From the NCBI RefSeq assembly GCF_016908375.1, contig NZ_JAFBDS010000010.1, positions 1 to 64,000 on the forward strand: a DNA stretch of 64,000 bases, written 5' to 3'. The translations under genes were made by a program, and so were the position numbers. This document shows positions 31,826-42,010 of this stretch, piece after piece. The notes under the pieces are model-generated. The model saw only the letters and a program-made list of their open reading frames with translations, had not been told where the DNA came from and searched no databases. The DNA is from Amphibacillus cookii. Lineage in GTDB: Bacteria; Bacillota; Bacilli; Bacillales; Amphibacillaceae. Positions within the stretch are counted from its first letter, which is position 1; every line of letters begins with the position of its first letter.

Positions 31826-33319
31826 TTGATTAGAGCTGATATGTATCAATCTAAAAAACGCAATCAGAAGTGGAAATATTGTGTTGGGACTGGAAGATTG
31901 GGGCTCGCATTGCAAGAAGAGTATGTTAAACACCTCAAACAAGTTCAAGAAGAAATTGGCTTTCGTTATATTCGAGGGCACGGTCTATTCCATGATGATA
32001 TAGGTATTTATCAAGAAGTTGAGATTGATGGCGCTATGCAACCTTTTTACAATTTCACTTATATTGATCGGATCTTTGATATGTTTCGTGAGTTAAAACT
32101 TAAACCGTTTATCGAACTTGGTTTTATGCCAGGAAAATTAGCATCAGGTATGCAAACCGTTTTTTATTGGAAAGGAAATGTAACGCCACCGAAAGATTAC
32201 CAAAAATGGGCCGACCTTATCCAGGCAACCATTGAGCACTTCATTGAACGCTATGGTTTAGAAGAAGTCCTTACCTGGCCTTTTGAAGTTTGGAATGAAC
32301 CTAACCTGACCGGATTCTGGGAAAATGCTGACCAACAAGAATACTTTAAACTTTATCAAATAACAGCAGAAACGATAAAAAGGATTCATCCCGACTTGCA
32401 AGTGGGGGGACCTGCTATTTGTGGTGGATCAGATCATTGGGTTGATGCATTTCTAGATTTTTGTCGTGATGAAAAGGTGCCAGTTGATTTCTTTAGTCGA
32501 CACGCCTACACATCTCGCCCGCCAGAGAAAACACCTGACTATTATTACCAAGAGTTAGAGCCACCCGAAGATATGCTTGAGCAATTTAAATCGGTTAGAA
32601 GACAAATTGAAGCATCTGATTATCCGGGACTACCCTTTCACATCACTGAATTCAACACATCGTATAGCCCGATTAATCCGATTCATGACACATTGTTGAA
32701 TGCCGCTTACTTGGCCAAAATCTTAGTTGAGTCTGGGGACCTTGTCGACTCGTTTTCCTACTGGACATTTAGTGATGTTTTTGAAGAATCTGGAGTGCCA
32801 AAAAGTTTATTCCATGGCGGCTTTGGCATGATCGCTTTACACCAAATTCCAAAGCCAACTTATCATCTTTATCATTTCTTTAATCAGTTAGGTGAAACGG
32901 AACACTTCAGAAATGATCAGCTACTTATTACACAAAAGCAGGATGGTACGGTGGTCGTTCTTGCTTGGAATCTAGCCATGGAAAAGGGGAGTGGCTTTAG
33001 TACAACCGTGTCGTTTCAACTACCATTCGAGACGAATAAGCCTATTTTCAGACAGAGAAAACGTGTAACTGAACAGTTCGGGAATGCATGGAATGTCTGG
33101 AAACAACTTGGGCGTCCGCGTTTTCCTACCCAACAGCAAATTGAACTTATCAAACAGTCAGCCATGCCAATTATTGAAACGGAACAAATCCTTAGTGACC
33201 ACTTAACAGAGTCTATCGTTCTAGAAAAAAATGAAGTCACTCTATTAAGCTATATACCCGTAACCGATGAAACAGCGAGCTATCCACTGTTAAACGATCG
33301 GCAATTAACATCCTATTAA
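31826..33319 (+). CDS. Beta-xylosidase, GH39
   Basis: A 497-residue retaining beta-xylosidase that releases xylose from the non-reducing end of xylo-oligosaccharides in the cytoplasm. Counting from TTG 31826, the acid/base is Glu158 in VWNEPNL and the nucleophile Glu275 in HITEFNTSY. It resembles Geobacillus XynB (GH39) along its whole length, including the C-terminal beta-domain. The start is TTG 31826: GGAGG (31812-31816) lies nine bases before it, while the ATG pair at 31799/31802 overlaps a TATAAT box and lacks a ribosome site. Second gene of the xylosidase operon, with a possible promoter of its own. Confidence 0.92.
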   Translation: MIRADMYQSKKRNQKWKYCVGTGRLGLALQEEYVKHLKQVQEEIGFRYIRGHGLFHDDIGIYQEVEIDGAMQPFYNFTYIDRIFDMFRELKLKPFIELGFMPGKLASGMQTVFYWKGNVTPPKDYQKWADLIQATIEHFIERYGLEEVLTWPFEVWNEPNLTGFWENADQQEYFKLYQITAETIKRIHPDLQVGGPAICGGSDHWVDAFLDFCRDEKVPVDFFSRHAYTSRPPEKTPDYYYQELEPPEDMLEQFKSVRRQIEASDYPGLPFHITEFNTSYSPINPIHDTLLNAAYLAKILVESGDLVDSFSYWTFSDVFEESGVPKSLFHGGFGMIALHQIPKPTYHLYHFFNQLGETEHFRNDQLLITQKQDGTVVVLAWNLAMEKGSGFSTTVSFQLPFETNKPIFRQRKRVTEQFGNAWNVWKQLGRPRFPTQQQIELIKQSAMPIIETEQILSDHLTESIVLEKNEVTLLSYIPVTDETASYPLLNDRQLTSY

Positions 33320-33339
33320 CTAACAAAAGAGGTGATATC

Positions 33340-34470
33340 ATGACGAAGGGCGCTTATGAAACAGGCAAATATCGTAATCATTTTTCAAGACTGGGTATTA
33401 GCAATAACGACGTCGAGGCCAAAGTTCAAGATACTTGGAATCGCTTATTTACGAATCAACACCCAGAAACACAGATCTATTTTGAAACGGACGATAACAT
33501 GGGCTATCTCGTCGATACCGGTAATCATGATGTCCGTACTGAGGGGCAGTCCTATGGCATGATGATGGCTGTGCAGATGAACGAGCAAGAGGTGTTTGAT
33601 CGTATTTGGAAATGGTCAAAGGTTCACATGTACATGGATGAAGGTTACCATAAAGGCTATTTCGCTTGGTCTTGCCAATTAAACGGTGAAAAAAACGCCC
33701 ATGGTCCAGCCCCTGACGGCGAAGAATATTTTGCAATGGCGCTATACTTTGCCTCAAAACGATGGGGGGATCGTGAAGCACCTTTTAATTATGCTGAGCA
33801 AGCGACGACGCTTTTAAGGGACTGCATTCATAAAGGAGAAAACAATGATGGCTCTCCAATGTGGGACCCCGATAACAAATTAATCAAATTCATCCCAGAA
33901 GTTGATTTTAGTGATCCCTCATATCACCTGCCCCATTTTTATCAGCTATTTGCTGAATGGGCAGATGAGTCAGACCGTCCGTTCTGGAAGCAAGCAGCGG
34001 AAGCAAGTCGAGCTTACATTCGTTCAGCCGCCCATGGCGACACAGGTTTGTCACCAGAATATGCTTTTTATGACGGTACACCTAATCATGTCCGTGGTTT
34101 TGGAGATTTCTTTAGTGATTCATACCGCGTCATCTGCAACATAGGCCTTGACTATGAGTGGTTTCGAGACGCTGAAACACCTACAGAAGTGAATCAGAAG
34201 GTGCAAGCTTTTTTTAAAGACAAGGCTGTCGAAGATTACAGACGCTATAAGATCGACGGTGAACCGTTCGAAGAAAAATCACTGCATCCAATTGGTCTTC
34301 TTGCATCATTAGCAATGGCTTCGCTAGCGACAGACGGTCAATTAAGTGATCACTATATCGAAAAATTTTGGGAAACACCTTTACGCACGGGAGACCGGCG
34401 TTACTATGACAACTGTCTCTATTTCTTCAGCTTACTCTCACTAGCAGGAAAATTTAAAATTTGGCGATAA
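33340..34470 (+). CDS. Reducing-end xylose-releasing exo-oligoxylanase (Rex), GH8
   Basis: A 376-residue GH8 (alpha/alpha)6 barrel enzyme. It matches Rex of Bacillus halodurans (BH2105), which removes xylose from the reducing end of xylo-oligosaccharides by inversion. Glu68 in VRTEGQSYG is the likely acid and Asp260 in GDFFSDSYRV the base. The Leu-His-Pro kink (residues 315-317, SLHPIG) that blocks the plus-2 subsite and makes Rex an exo-enzyme is kept. No signal peptide: cytoplasmic. It complements the non-reducing-end xylosidases on both sides in the operon. AGAGGTG lies seven bases before the ATG. Confidence 0.93.
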   Translation: MTKGAYETGKYRNHFSRLGISNNDVEAKVQDTWNRLFTNQHPETQIYFETDDNMGYLVDTGNHDVRTEGQSYGMMMAVQMNEQEVFDRIWKWSKVHMYMDEGYHKGYFAWSCQLNGEKNAHGPAPDGEEYFAMALYFASKRWGDREAPFNYAEQATTLLRDCIHKGENNDGSPMWDPDNKLIKFIPEVDFSDPSYHLPHFYQLFAEWADESDRPFWKQAAEASRAYIRSAAHGDTGLSPEYAFYDGTPNHVRGFGDFFSDSYRVICNIGLDYEWFRDAETPTEVNQKVQAFFKDKAVEDYRRYKIDGEPFEEKSLHPIGLLASLAMASLATDGQLSDHYIEKFWETPLRTGDRRYYDNCLYFFSLLSLAGKFKIWR

Positions 34471-34485
34471 ACGGAGGTTCTTTCT

Positions 34486-36090
34486 ATGAAAATCAAAAAC
34501 CCTATTCTAACAGGCTTTAACCCAGATCCTAGTATTTGCCGGGCAGGTGAAGATTACTACATTGCGACATCAACATTTGAATGGTTCCCAGGTGTAAGCA
34601 TTCATCATTCAAAAGATTTAAAAAATTGGAAGCTTGTTTCACGCCCTTTAAATCGAATTTCTCAACTTGATATGAAAGGCAATCCGAACTCTGGGGGAGT
34701 ATGGGCGCCTCAATTATCCTATCACGATGGCCAGTTTTGGCTGATTTATTCTGACATCAAGGTAACAGATGGACAATGGAAAGATGCACATAATTATCTA
34801 ACCACTTGCAAGACCATTGATGGAGAGTGGTCTGAACCGATCTATATGAATAGCTCGGGCTTTGATCCATCACTATTCCATAACCCAAACGATGGTAAAA
34901 AGTACTTTGTTAACATGGTATGGGATCATCGAGAAGGTCACCATAATTTCTATGGGATCGTTTTACAACAATATGATCATCAACAACAAAAATTAGTTGG
35001 TGAAAAGAAAATAATTTTTAAAGGAACGGATGTAAAATTAACTGAAGCACCTCATCTCTATTATATTGATGGCTACTATTATTTACTGACAGCTGAAGGT
35101 GGGACTAAATTTGATCACCAGTCAACGATCGCGCGCTCAAAAACGATTGATGGTCCATATCAAGTTCATCCTGATAACCCTTTAATTTCGTCTTGGGCAC
35201 ATCCTCGAATTACGTTGCAAAAAGCAGGCCATGGATCAATTGTCCATACCCATACCGATGAATGGTTTTTTGTCCATCTTACCGGACGTGTCTTACCTAA
35301 GTTAACAGATCCTTTAATTGACCCGCGAGGCTATTGTCCACTTGGACGCGAAACCGCTATTCAACGCTTAGAGTGGAAAAATAACTGGCCATACATTGAA
35401 GGTGGCAATTATCCTAAAGATGAAATTGACGGACCAAATATTAAAGAACAACCCTTTGATCCTGAACCTGTAAAAGAAGATTTTGATGGTGACGACTTGC
35501 CACTTGATTTTCAGTCATTGCGCATCCCCTTAGGGGAAGACATCGTTTCATTAAAAGCACGCCCAGGTCATTTACGAATTTTCGGGCGCGAATCTTTAAC
35601 ATCTTTATTTACACAAGCATTAGTCGCCCGGAGATGGCAACATTTTAAATTCAATTCTGAAACAAAGGTGGAATTTAATCCGAATAGCTTCCAGCAAGCA
35701 GCTGGACTCGTTAACTATTATAATACAGAGAATTGGACCTACTTAAATATTACCCATCATGAAACAAAAGGACGTATTTTAGACATTATGGTTAGTGATA
35801 ATACAGCTTTCTCTCAACCTTTAAAAGGGGATGAAGTCGTGTTACCGCAAGATAATAGTCCTGTCTATTTACGCGTAACAGTTAATGATAACGACTATCG
35901 ATATGCTTACAGTCTTGATGGCGTGTCATGGCAGGATATTGGTCCCGTATTTCGTTCTTACAAACTATCAGACGATTACATCCAAGGTGGTGGCTTCTTT
36001 ACTGGTGCATTTGTTGGTATGGCTGTCCAAGATACTTCTGGTGAACAGCTCCACGCTGACTTTGATTATTTCACCTATGATCCAAGCTAA
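34486..36090 (+). CDS. xynB: Beta-xylosidase, GH43 subfamily 11
   Basis: A 534-residue inverting beta-xylosidase. Asp14 (FNPDPSI), Asp127 (GFDPSLF) and Glu187 (TEAPHLY) are the catalytic triad at almost the same numbers as in Selenomonas SXA and Geobacillus XynB3. Residues 1-320 are the five-bladed propeller and 330-534 the beta-sandwich that closes the active site. It is cytoplasmic and ends the four-gene xylosidase operon, 15 bases after the GH8 gene. Repeat B2 starts 25 bases beyond its stop and may act as the terminator. Confidence 0.93.
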   Translation: MKIKNPILTGFNPDPSICRAGEDYYIATSTFEWFPGVSIHHSKDLKNWKLVSRPLNRISQLDMKGNPNSGGVWAPQLSYHDGQFWLIYSDIKVTDGQWKDAHNYLTTCKTIDGEWSEPIYMNSSGFDPSLFHNPNDGKKYFVNMVWDHREGHHNFYGIVLQQYDHQQQKLVGEKKIIFKGTDVKLTEAPHLYYIDGYYYLLTAEGGTKFDHQSTIARSKTIDGPYQVHPDNPLISSWAHPRITLQKAGHGSIVHTHTDEWFFVHLTGRVLPKLTDPLIDPRGYCPLGRETAIQRLEWKNNWPYIEGGNYPKDEIDGPNIKEQPFDPEPVKEDFDGDDLPLDFQSLRIPLGEDIVSLKARPGHLRIFGRESLTSLFTQALVARRWQHFKFNSETKVEFNPNSFQQAAGLVNYYNTENWTYLNITHHETKGRILDIMVSDNTAFSQPLKGDEVVLPQDNSPVYLRVTVNDNDYRYAYSLDGVSWQDIGPVFRSYKLSDDYIQGGGFFTGAFVGMAVQDTSGEQLHADFDYFTYDPS

Positions 36091-36635
36091 TCAACACTTT
36101 TCCACCTAGAACAAGGAGGTTGGGACAAAAGTAAAAGACATAAGATCAAATACGAATAATCCGTTTGTTTTGTGAACGGATTATTCGTATTTATTACATT
36201 AAAACGAATGATACCAAATAGCAGAGGAAATATGCGACACTCTAGCGGGAACAAATCATTTCGTTGGGGCGAGTAATCGCAGCCCAGCACGAGCTGAAGA
36301 TCCATTGTGTGAGGCGCCCTTCTTCACACCGTGGAATATTAGACTAAACCCGTCACCTCGTGTGACAACGTCTAATTGACCTACATCCTGTAGGCCCGAA
36401 GCCGTGCCCGCAGAAAGGGAGTATATTTCCTCTGCGGGTACGTGATAAACCTACACCTGCTAACATCATTCGTATTTGGAGAGCATATTTTTGTTATGTC
36501 CCGGCCTCCTCTTAATCTCATCAAATGAGCTACCGCTATCATGTAGACGAATACCATTAGCAACATCTACGGTACGAGGGTGAAGGGAGAGATTTAACAT
36601 ACACTCATCCCTTAACTTAAAGCTTTCCCTTCCGC
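36091..36635. other. Intergenic region, 545 bases
   Basis: Filled mainly by repeat B2 (36116-36508). The remaining 127 bases before the response regulator stop show no feature I can support; the two operons converge here. Confidence 0.6.
36116..36508 (-). repeat. Repeat family B, copy B2, inverted and with a central insert
   Basis: Read on the minus strand it runs from GAGGCCGGGACATAAC to TTTTGTCCCAACCTC like copy B1 at 3301, but is 393 instead of 267 bases. The extra bases lie in the middle, between the GCGGGAACA and GCCGTGCCC arms, and include CCTACATCCTGTAGG, the same small hairpin found in family A. Copies B1 and B2 are in opposite orientation about 32 kb apart. Confidence 0.8.
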
Positions 36636-38258
36636 TCATTTAGCACTTTTCGTAAGGTTTTCACGATATTCTTTCGGTGTTAACCCCGTCATCTTTTTAA
36701 AAAAGCGAGTAAAGGAATGGGCAGCATTGTAACCCACATGTTTACTTACTTCACGAACCTTTAAATCTCCGTTTTGCAATAATTCTTTTGCCATCCTAAT
36801 CCTACACCTATCAATATACTCTGATAGGTTAATACCTTGCTCTTGCTTAAAAAAATAAGATAAATAGGAAGGGTTGAAGTAGTGTATTTCAGCTAATCGA
36901 ACTAAGGATAAATCCTCCTCTAAATGATTTTCAATATACTGACAGATCCGATCAATCACTTTCGTCGCACGATTGCGATCATCCGTTTTTTTGAATTTAA
37001 AGATTTGATTTGCTACTTGTTTTAAATATTGAAAGCTACTTTTTATAGAATTATGTTCGTCCATTTTTAGTAGTTTTTCATAGTTAGTGATTCGATCATG
37101 CAAACCATTTTGGCTAATATGACTGTATAAAACCACAGCAATCGTGTAATAAATCCCAATCATTTCATCATAGTTGCTATTCTGAGCTGACTTTATAAGA
37201 TCAGTGAACACTTCAAAGAAATCATCGATCCGACTTGCTTCTAAATGAGCTGTTAAAATATCGATCTTTTGATTAGAAGGTAAATCCACCTTCTTTGGTT
37301 CATCATTACATTCCTTCTCCTTAATAATACATGGGTAGCCGTCACTCATCTTTAATTGTTGTAATTGGCGAAGATGCTCATATTTTTGGGAAATGACCAC
37401 CCAATCTTCTATTTCTCTACTTATAGTAAGTTGAAGTGTTAATCCAATCTTATCTAAGCATTCCTCTTGGTGAATCTCCAATGTTCCCTCCAAATATTCT
37501 ACTAAATGAGGATGTGGTAATTTGTTATGTTGAGCGGGTTGAATAAACCAAACCATATCACCGTATCGGTCAACGATACCCATGTTATTTATGTGTTTAG
37601 ATAAATGTCGATTCCAATTTGCTCTAACAAAACTAAGCATCTGCTGGCGTTCTGTATAAGCTTTTCCTTTTGGATAGTCTAATCGTCCAAGCACTAAGTA
37701 AACGCGTTTAGTGGGGTCTAAAGAAATGTTTAATTTGCTGAATTCAGTTAATAAACCTGTTGAATTATGACAAAGCATCTTACTTTTATACAATATATCT
37801 CTGAAAAAATCGCTTTGTGCTATTAATTCATAGGCATGTTTTTCTTCTTCAGTTTGCTCAACGTGTATACCGTTTAAAGACATCTTTCTCAGTTCTGTGA
37901 CCACTTCTTTTACCGTCTCCGTCACCTTATCGTAACCTTCCGTTTTTAAAAGGTATCTCACATCGTTCAATTGAATAGCCTGATAAATATATTCAAAATT
38001 ATGATGACCCGTTAGAAAAATAACCTTGCATCTCGGCCAGAGTTCTTGGATCTTTTCAATGAGCGCTAAGCCACTCAATCCTGGCATAGCTATGTCTGTT
38101 AGAATAATATCAATGCGTGTTCTAGACATCCATGCTAATGCTTCTTTTCCCGAGTATGCTTTACACACATCAAGTTGTTCAGGCATTAGGCGGCTGAATA
38201 CATCATATAAAGTATCTGTAATAATTTCTTCATCGTCTACGATTAATAGTCTATACAT
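36636..38258 (-). CDS. YesN-type response regulator (receiver + AraC domain)
   Basis: A 540-residue cytoplasmic regulator. The receiver (residues 1-120) keeps Asp8-Asp9, phospho-acceptor Asp55 (IILTDIAMP) and the late Lys (RYLLKTEG). A linker of some 300 residues leads to a C-terminal AraC pair of helix-turn-helix motifs (about 435-535, ending LTPKEYRENL). It overlaps the kinase gene by eight bases, so the two form a cognate pair; with the binding lipoprotein upstream they make a three-gene operon. Probable target: sugar transport or glycosidase genes nearby. Confidence 0.9.
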   Translation of the reverse strand: MYRLLIVDDEEIITDTLYDVFSRLMPEQLDVCKAYSGKEALAWMSRTRIDIILTDIAMPGLSGLALIEKIQELWPRCKVIFLTGHHNFEYIYQAIQLNDVRYLLKTEGYDKVTETVKEVVTELRKMSLNGIHVEQTEEEKHAYELIAQSDFFRDILYKSKMLCHNSTGLLTEFSKLNISLDPTKRVYLVLGRLDYPKGKAYTERQQMLSFVRANWNRHLSKHINNMGIVDRYGDMVWFIQPAQHNKLPHPHLVEYLEGTLEIHQEECLDKIGLTLQLTISREIEDWVVISQKYEHLRQLQQLKMSDGYPCIIKEKECNDEPKKVDLPSNQKIDILTAHLEASRIDDFFEVFTDLIKSAQNSNYDEMIGIYYTIAVVLYSHISQNGLHDRITNYEKLLKMDEHNSIKSSFQYLKQVANQIFKFKKTDDRNRATKVIDRICQYIENHLEEDLSLVRLAEIHYFNPSYLSYFFKQEQGINLSEYIDRCRIRMAKELLQNGDLKVREVSKHVGYNAAHSFTRFFKKMTGLTPKEYRENLTKSAK

Positions 38259-40002
38259 CTCTTAATGCCTCCTTAAGTATAAGTCGGACGTTAACCTTTA
38301 AGCCATTCATTTCGCTCTTTGATAAGTACAATCCACTACCCTCTGCATAAGTTAAGACAATTCTGCGATGAATATTAGCCAATCCTGTTAATTCTTGCTG
38401 TAACTCACGATTTATTATACGTTCCTGTAAATTTTTTATTTCATTATCGCTGATAGCGCCTCCATTATCTTCAACAATAATGTTCACTTCGTATGGACTT
38501 ATATCAAAGCTAACCTTCAAAATACCTGAATCAGATTTATTTTCAAGACCATATTTATATGCATTTTCTATAATGGGTTGAATAATAAGTTTAGGTACTT
38601 TGATACTTTCAATCTCTTTTGGTAATTCATCAAAATAAAAGGATAGCCGTCTCGAAAAGCGCATATTCTGAATTTCGGTATACATTCTTGCATGCTTTAT
38701 TTCATCTACTAGAGGAACCAAACTCTCTTCATTTCGTGTTATAAATTTGAAGTACTCACCCAACATCCCGGTAAATTGCTCAATACGCTCAGTATCTTCA
38801 GTTTTTGCTAATGAATTTAATATGAAGAAACTATTATATAAGAAATGGGGATTTATCTGTGACTGTAGCTGCTTTAGTTCCGCTTGTTGTACCATAAGGG
38901 TTTGCTTATAGTCCCGATCAATTAACATCTTTAATCGCATCAACATCTTATTATAACGATTATATATATGACCAAACTCATCCCTGTTATCATGTTTAAT
39001 TGGATGGTTTAAGCATCCATTTTCCATTCTTTCAAAAGCATCTACAAGAACTAACAATGGCCGATGAACCAATTTATATGTTGTAAATGCATAAATAACA
39101 ATCGCGATAACGACAAAGATACTAAATATCCAAAACCACTTTCTAAAAATAGTTAACGGACGCATGACCATGGCTTCAGGTAAATAACTTACAATAGATA
39201 ATCCACGCTCTTCAAGGTAGACCTGGTCAAAATGATAGCTATGACCGTCAATACTTAAAAGCTGGTTACGCACCTCTTGATCTGGATTAGCCCCTTCTAA
39301 ATATTTCTTTAAAATAGCTTTCGATGCTTCATTAGAAGACCACAATACCTCTCGATTTTCTGAAAGTAAAAAAAATCCATTGTTATCATACATGTTAATT
39401 GAATCAAGTGATCGTTCAAGCTTGTGTTTATCTAACTCAATCTGAATCAAATAAAAGGGGATGCCTTCAATATCCCTATTCATATTACCCACCACTAAAT
39501 TTAATGAGTCGTCTAACACATTTATAAATTGATAATTTTCAACTGCATTAGAATATATTGAAGCATATTGTAGTTGTTCAAAATCTTGAACGGCATGAAG
39601 TGCAGAGATCGATTTGTCAATTGATCGAATGTGAATACTAATGTCTTCAATATATGCACTTGTTCCTTTAATAGAAGTTAGGCGATTGACCAAATGATTT
39701 ATACTTGTCTTTCTTTCAACACTACTCATCATTTCCCACGTTAAGGCAACCTTACGTAGCTCATGATCATGTAACAGGTCATACTGTTGACCTTCCATCC
39801 AACTCATTTCACGGTTCAAGTTTTCCAAATATGTGGTTAATTGATTCTCTGTGTGCCTTGAGATCTCTTCACTAGCATTATGATAACTCCATAGATATAA
39901 ATATAAACCCATAATGACAATGGGAAGAATGATGATATGATACATAACGAGTAATCTTACAAATAAATATTTACTTAAGCCATAAATGGTTTTACTTGTC
40001 AT
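38251..40002 (-). CDS. YesM-type sensor histidine kinase
   Basis: A 583-residue kinase with helices near residues 16-38 and 285-307, an extracellular sensor between them, HAMP (about 308-360), the His_kinase motif SQINPHFLYNSFFILN and an ATPase domain (PIIENAYKYGLE; VEDNGGAI). ATG 40002 is preferred: GGGGAGGGAG lies about nine bases before it, and the in-frame TTG at 40020 is inside that ribosome site. It lies between a solute-binding lipoprotein gene and its response regulator. Confidence 0.88.
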   Translation of the reverse strand: MTSKTIYGLSKYLFVRLLVMYHIIILPIVIMGLYLYLWSYHNASEEISRHTENQLTTYLENLNREMSWMEGQQYDLLHDHELRKVALTWEMMSSVERKTSINHLVNRLTSIKGTSAYIEDISIHIRSIDKSISALHAVQDFEQLQYASIYSNAVENYQFINVLDDSLNLVVGNMNRDIEGIPFYLIQIELDKHKLERSLDSINMYDNNGFFLLSENREVLWSSNEASKAILKKYLEGANPDQEVRNQLLSIDGHSYHFDQVYLEERGLSIVSYLPEAMVMRPLTIFRKWFWIFSIFVVIAIVIYAFTTYKLVHRPLLVLVDAFERMENGCLNHPIKHDNRDEFGHIYNRYNKMLMRLKMLIDRDYKQTLMVQQAELKQLQSQINPHFLYNSFFILNSLAKTEDTERIEQFTGMLGEYFKFITRNEESLVPLVDEIKHARMYTEIQNMRFSRRLSFYFDELPKEIESIKVPKLIIQPIIENAYKYGLENKSDSGILKVSFDISPYEVNIIVEDNGGAISDNEIKNLQERIINRELQQELTGLANIHRRIVLTYAEGSGLYLSKSEMNGLKVNVRLILKEALRDV

Positions 40003-40038
40003 ATCTATCTCCCTCCCCAATTTAAACGTATAATCCTT

Positions 40039-41724
40039 TTATTTTTTATCGTTTTCATTTCTTTGTTGAATTAAATTGACCTCTTTCGTCATATTGTTGC
40101 CGCCCATCCTGTTCCAATCCTCAACAAACGCATCAAACTCACTCACTGGATTTCCTAATATAATATTTTGATACGTATCAAGTTGACGATCATCTAGCAA
40201 AGCCTTCATATCAATCATTGTCTCTGTAGGTGGCCAAATAAATTGATCAATAAGCAACTGATCATTTTTAATATAATCATCTAAAATAGAAAAAGCACCA
40301 TCAACTCCGTACGTTAGCGACCAACCCCATCCTGTTTTATCGCCTACATTAAAATAATTTTCAATCTTACTATGGATGGCTGCCGCTTCCCCATTAAGAA
40401 TTGAAAGATCGTCATTATCTCTAGCTTCCTCTAACTGATAGAAGGCCTCTAAGTTCTTTAATACAGGATATGGGGTAACCGGGGAGAGCTGCCAAATCGA
40501 ATAGGGGGTACTGTAATAAACGTCATATTCAGCAGTCTCCCCCCAATTTTTCTCTAAGTGCAAATTTATCAGTTTAACTATAGCTTCAGGATATTCGAAT
40601 CCTTTCCTAACCACCCAAAAGTTATTTGTTTTGTTTTGAATAGGTATATGAGGTGAATCAGGTGTTGCCGATACAATAGGAAAAGGCGCCCATTTAGCTT
40701 GCGGATTATTTTCAAGACTTTCCTCAACATAAAAGGGAGCCCACTGTTCGCCGTATAGCATGCCTACTTCACCGTTGGCAATCTGTTCTTTAACTTTACT
40801 CCCATCTTTAAACATAAACTCGCTATCTATTTGTCCACTTTTATACAATTCTTGTAAAACAGTCAAAGCTTCCTTGACCTCTGACTGAATGCCACCATAT
40901 ACAAGTTCCCCAGCATCATCCATTATCCAAATATTCGGATAGGCGCCGTAACCTGCCATAAAACCCACCAAACCACCCATATTATTCCACAAGTAATTTG
41001 TTACAGCTAAACCGTAAGTATCATCTTCTCCAGTTTGGTTTGGGTCATCAAATGTAAACGCTTTCGAAATTGTTAATACATCATCCATTGTTTTTGGAGG
41101 ATTAAGATTAACTTGTTCCAACCAATCCGTTCGTATCCACATAAATTGAGCTGTTTCAATTGATGACTCTACTTCCGGTATACCCATTAACTTTTCGTCA
41201 ATGGTTGCTGCTTCTAATGGATGCATACCTTCTTGAATCATCACATCCTTTGTCAAAGGCGTAGCATAATCATCAAATACGTGAGACAAATCTTGTATCA
41301 ATCCAGCCTCTGCTAATTGTTGTAACTGCTGAGCATTGACTTTAAAAATATCTGGTAACTGACCAGACATGAGATCAATAGCTAATTGCTGATGGTATAA
41401 TGGTGTTTCAGCTATCCAATCATACTGAATGTTAATACCTAAAACCTCTCTGTACAGATTAATCCAACGATTGTCCGTTAACGTTTCATCTGGAAAATGT
41501 TCAACTAACCTTGCCATGTTGTCACTGGTCTCTCGCACCAGGTGAACGTCAATTACCTCTTCATACTTAGCAAGTCCGGGGTGATGATAGTCGTCTTTTA
41601 CTTCATTATCCATTAATACGAGCTCGTCATCAATCTTTACCGGTGATTCACAACCCATCAAGGCGTAACTTAAAAGTAATACAATAAACCAACACAAAGA
41701 TTTATGCCTACCTTTTATTTTCAA
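40039..41724 (-). CDS. Extracellular solute-binding lipoprotein, LplA-like, next to a two-component system
   Basis: A 561-residue binding lipoprotein with lipobox LMGC (Cys25 counted from TTG 41724). The mature part has the LplA/YtcQ-type fold (GINIQYDWIAETPLYHQQ, LMSGQLPDIF, FMWIRTDWLEQVNLNPPKTMDDV). TTG 41724 is chosen because GAGG lies eight bases before it; a GTG at 41733 is part of that ribosome site. No permease gene follows; instead the operon continues into a kinase and a regulator. It may either feed the permeases encoded at 42681-44600 or act as the ligand sensor of the kinase. Confidence 0.85.
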   Translation of the reverse strand: MKIKGRHKSLCWFIVLLLSYALMGCESPVKIDDELVLMDNEVKDDYHHPGLAKYEEVIDVHLVRETSDNMARLVEHFPDETLTDNRWINLYREVLGINIQYDWIAETPLYHQQLAIDLMSGQLPDIFKVNAQQLQQLAEAGLIQDLSHVFDDYATPLTKDVMIQEGMHPLEAATIDEKLMGIPEVESSIETAQFMWIRTDWLEQVNLNPPKTMDDVLTISKAFTFDDPNQTGEDDTYGLAVTNYLWNNMGGLVGFMAGYGAYPNIWIMDDAGELVYGGIQSEVKEALTVLQELYKSGQIDSEFMFKDGSKVKEQIANGEVGMLYGEQWAPFYVEESLENNPQAKWAPFPIVSATPDSPHIPIQNKTNNFWVVRKGFEYPEAIVKLINLHLEKNWGETAEYDVYYSTPYSIWQLSPVTPYPVLKNLEAFYQLEEARDNDDLSILNGEAAAIHSKIENYFNVGDKTGWGWSLTYGVDGAFSILDDYIKNDQLLIDQFIWPPTETMIDMKALLDDRQLDTYQNIILGNPVSEFDAFVEDWNRMGGNNMTKEVNLIQQRNENDKK

Positions 41725-42010
41725 AATGCACACCTCGTCTTATCAAATTTTGATATCGTCCACTAGTCTCGTAAACATTTAGTAGATTGAGTAAAATAGC
41801 CACAAGCGTAAATAATATGACGTTATGATTACTTCCAAATAGGGATAACACCTTTATAATAGCGAATAAACTGCTATTTTAGCAACTAACGATTTAGTTG
41901 TACTTGAAAGTTTCTGTTCACTGATTCAGAAGTAACCATTTATAATCGCTCAATTGACTGATCAGAAAGGAGAAATGGCTTAATATGAACAGTTATAAAA
42001 ACTAAATAAA

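Noticed and set aside
41985-42002. Tiny frame after GAAAGGAG near 41968
   Set aside because: Only five codons before a stop; no evidence that it is translated or regulatory.
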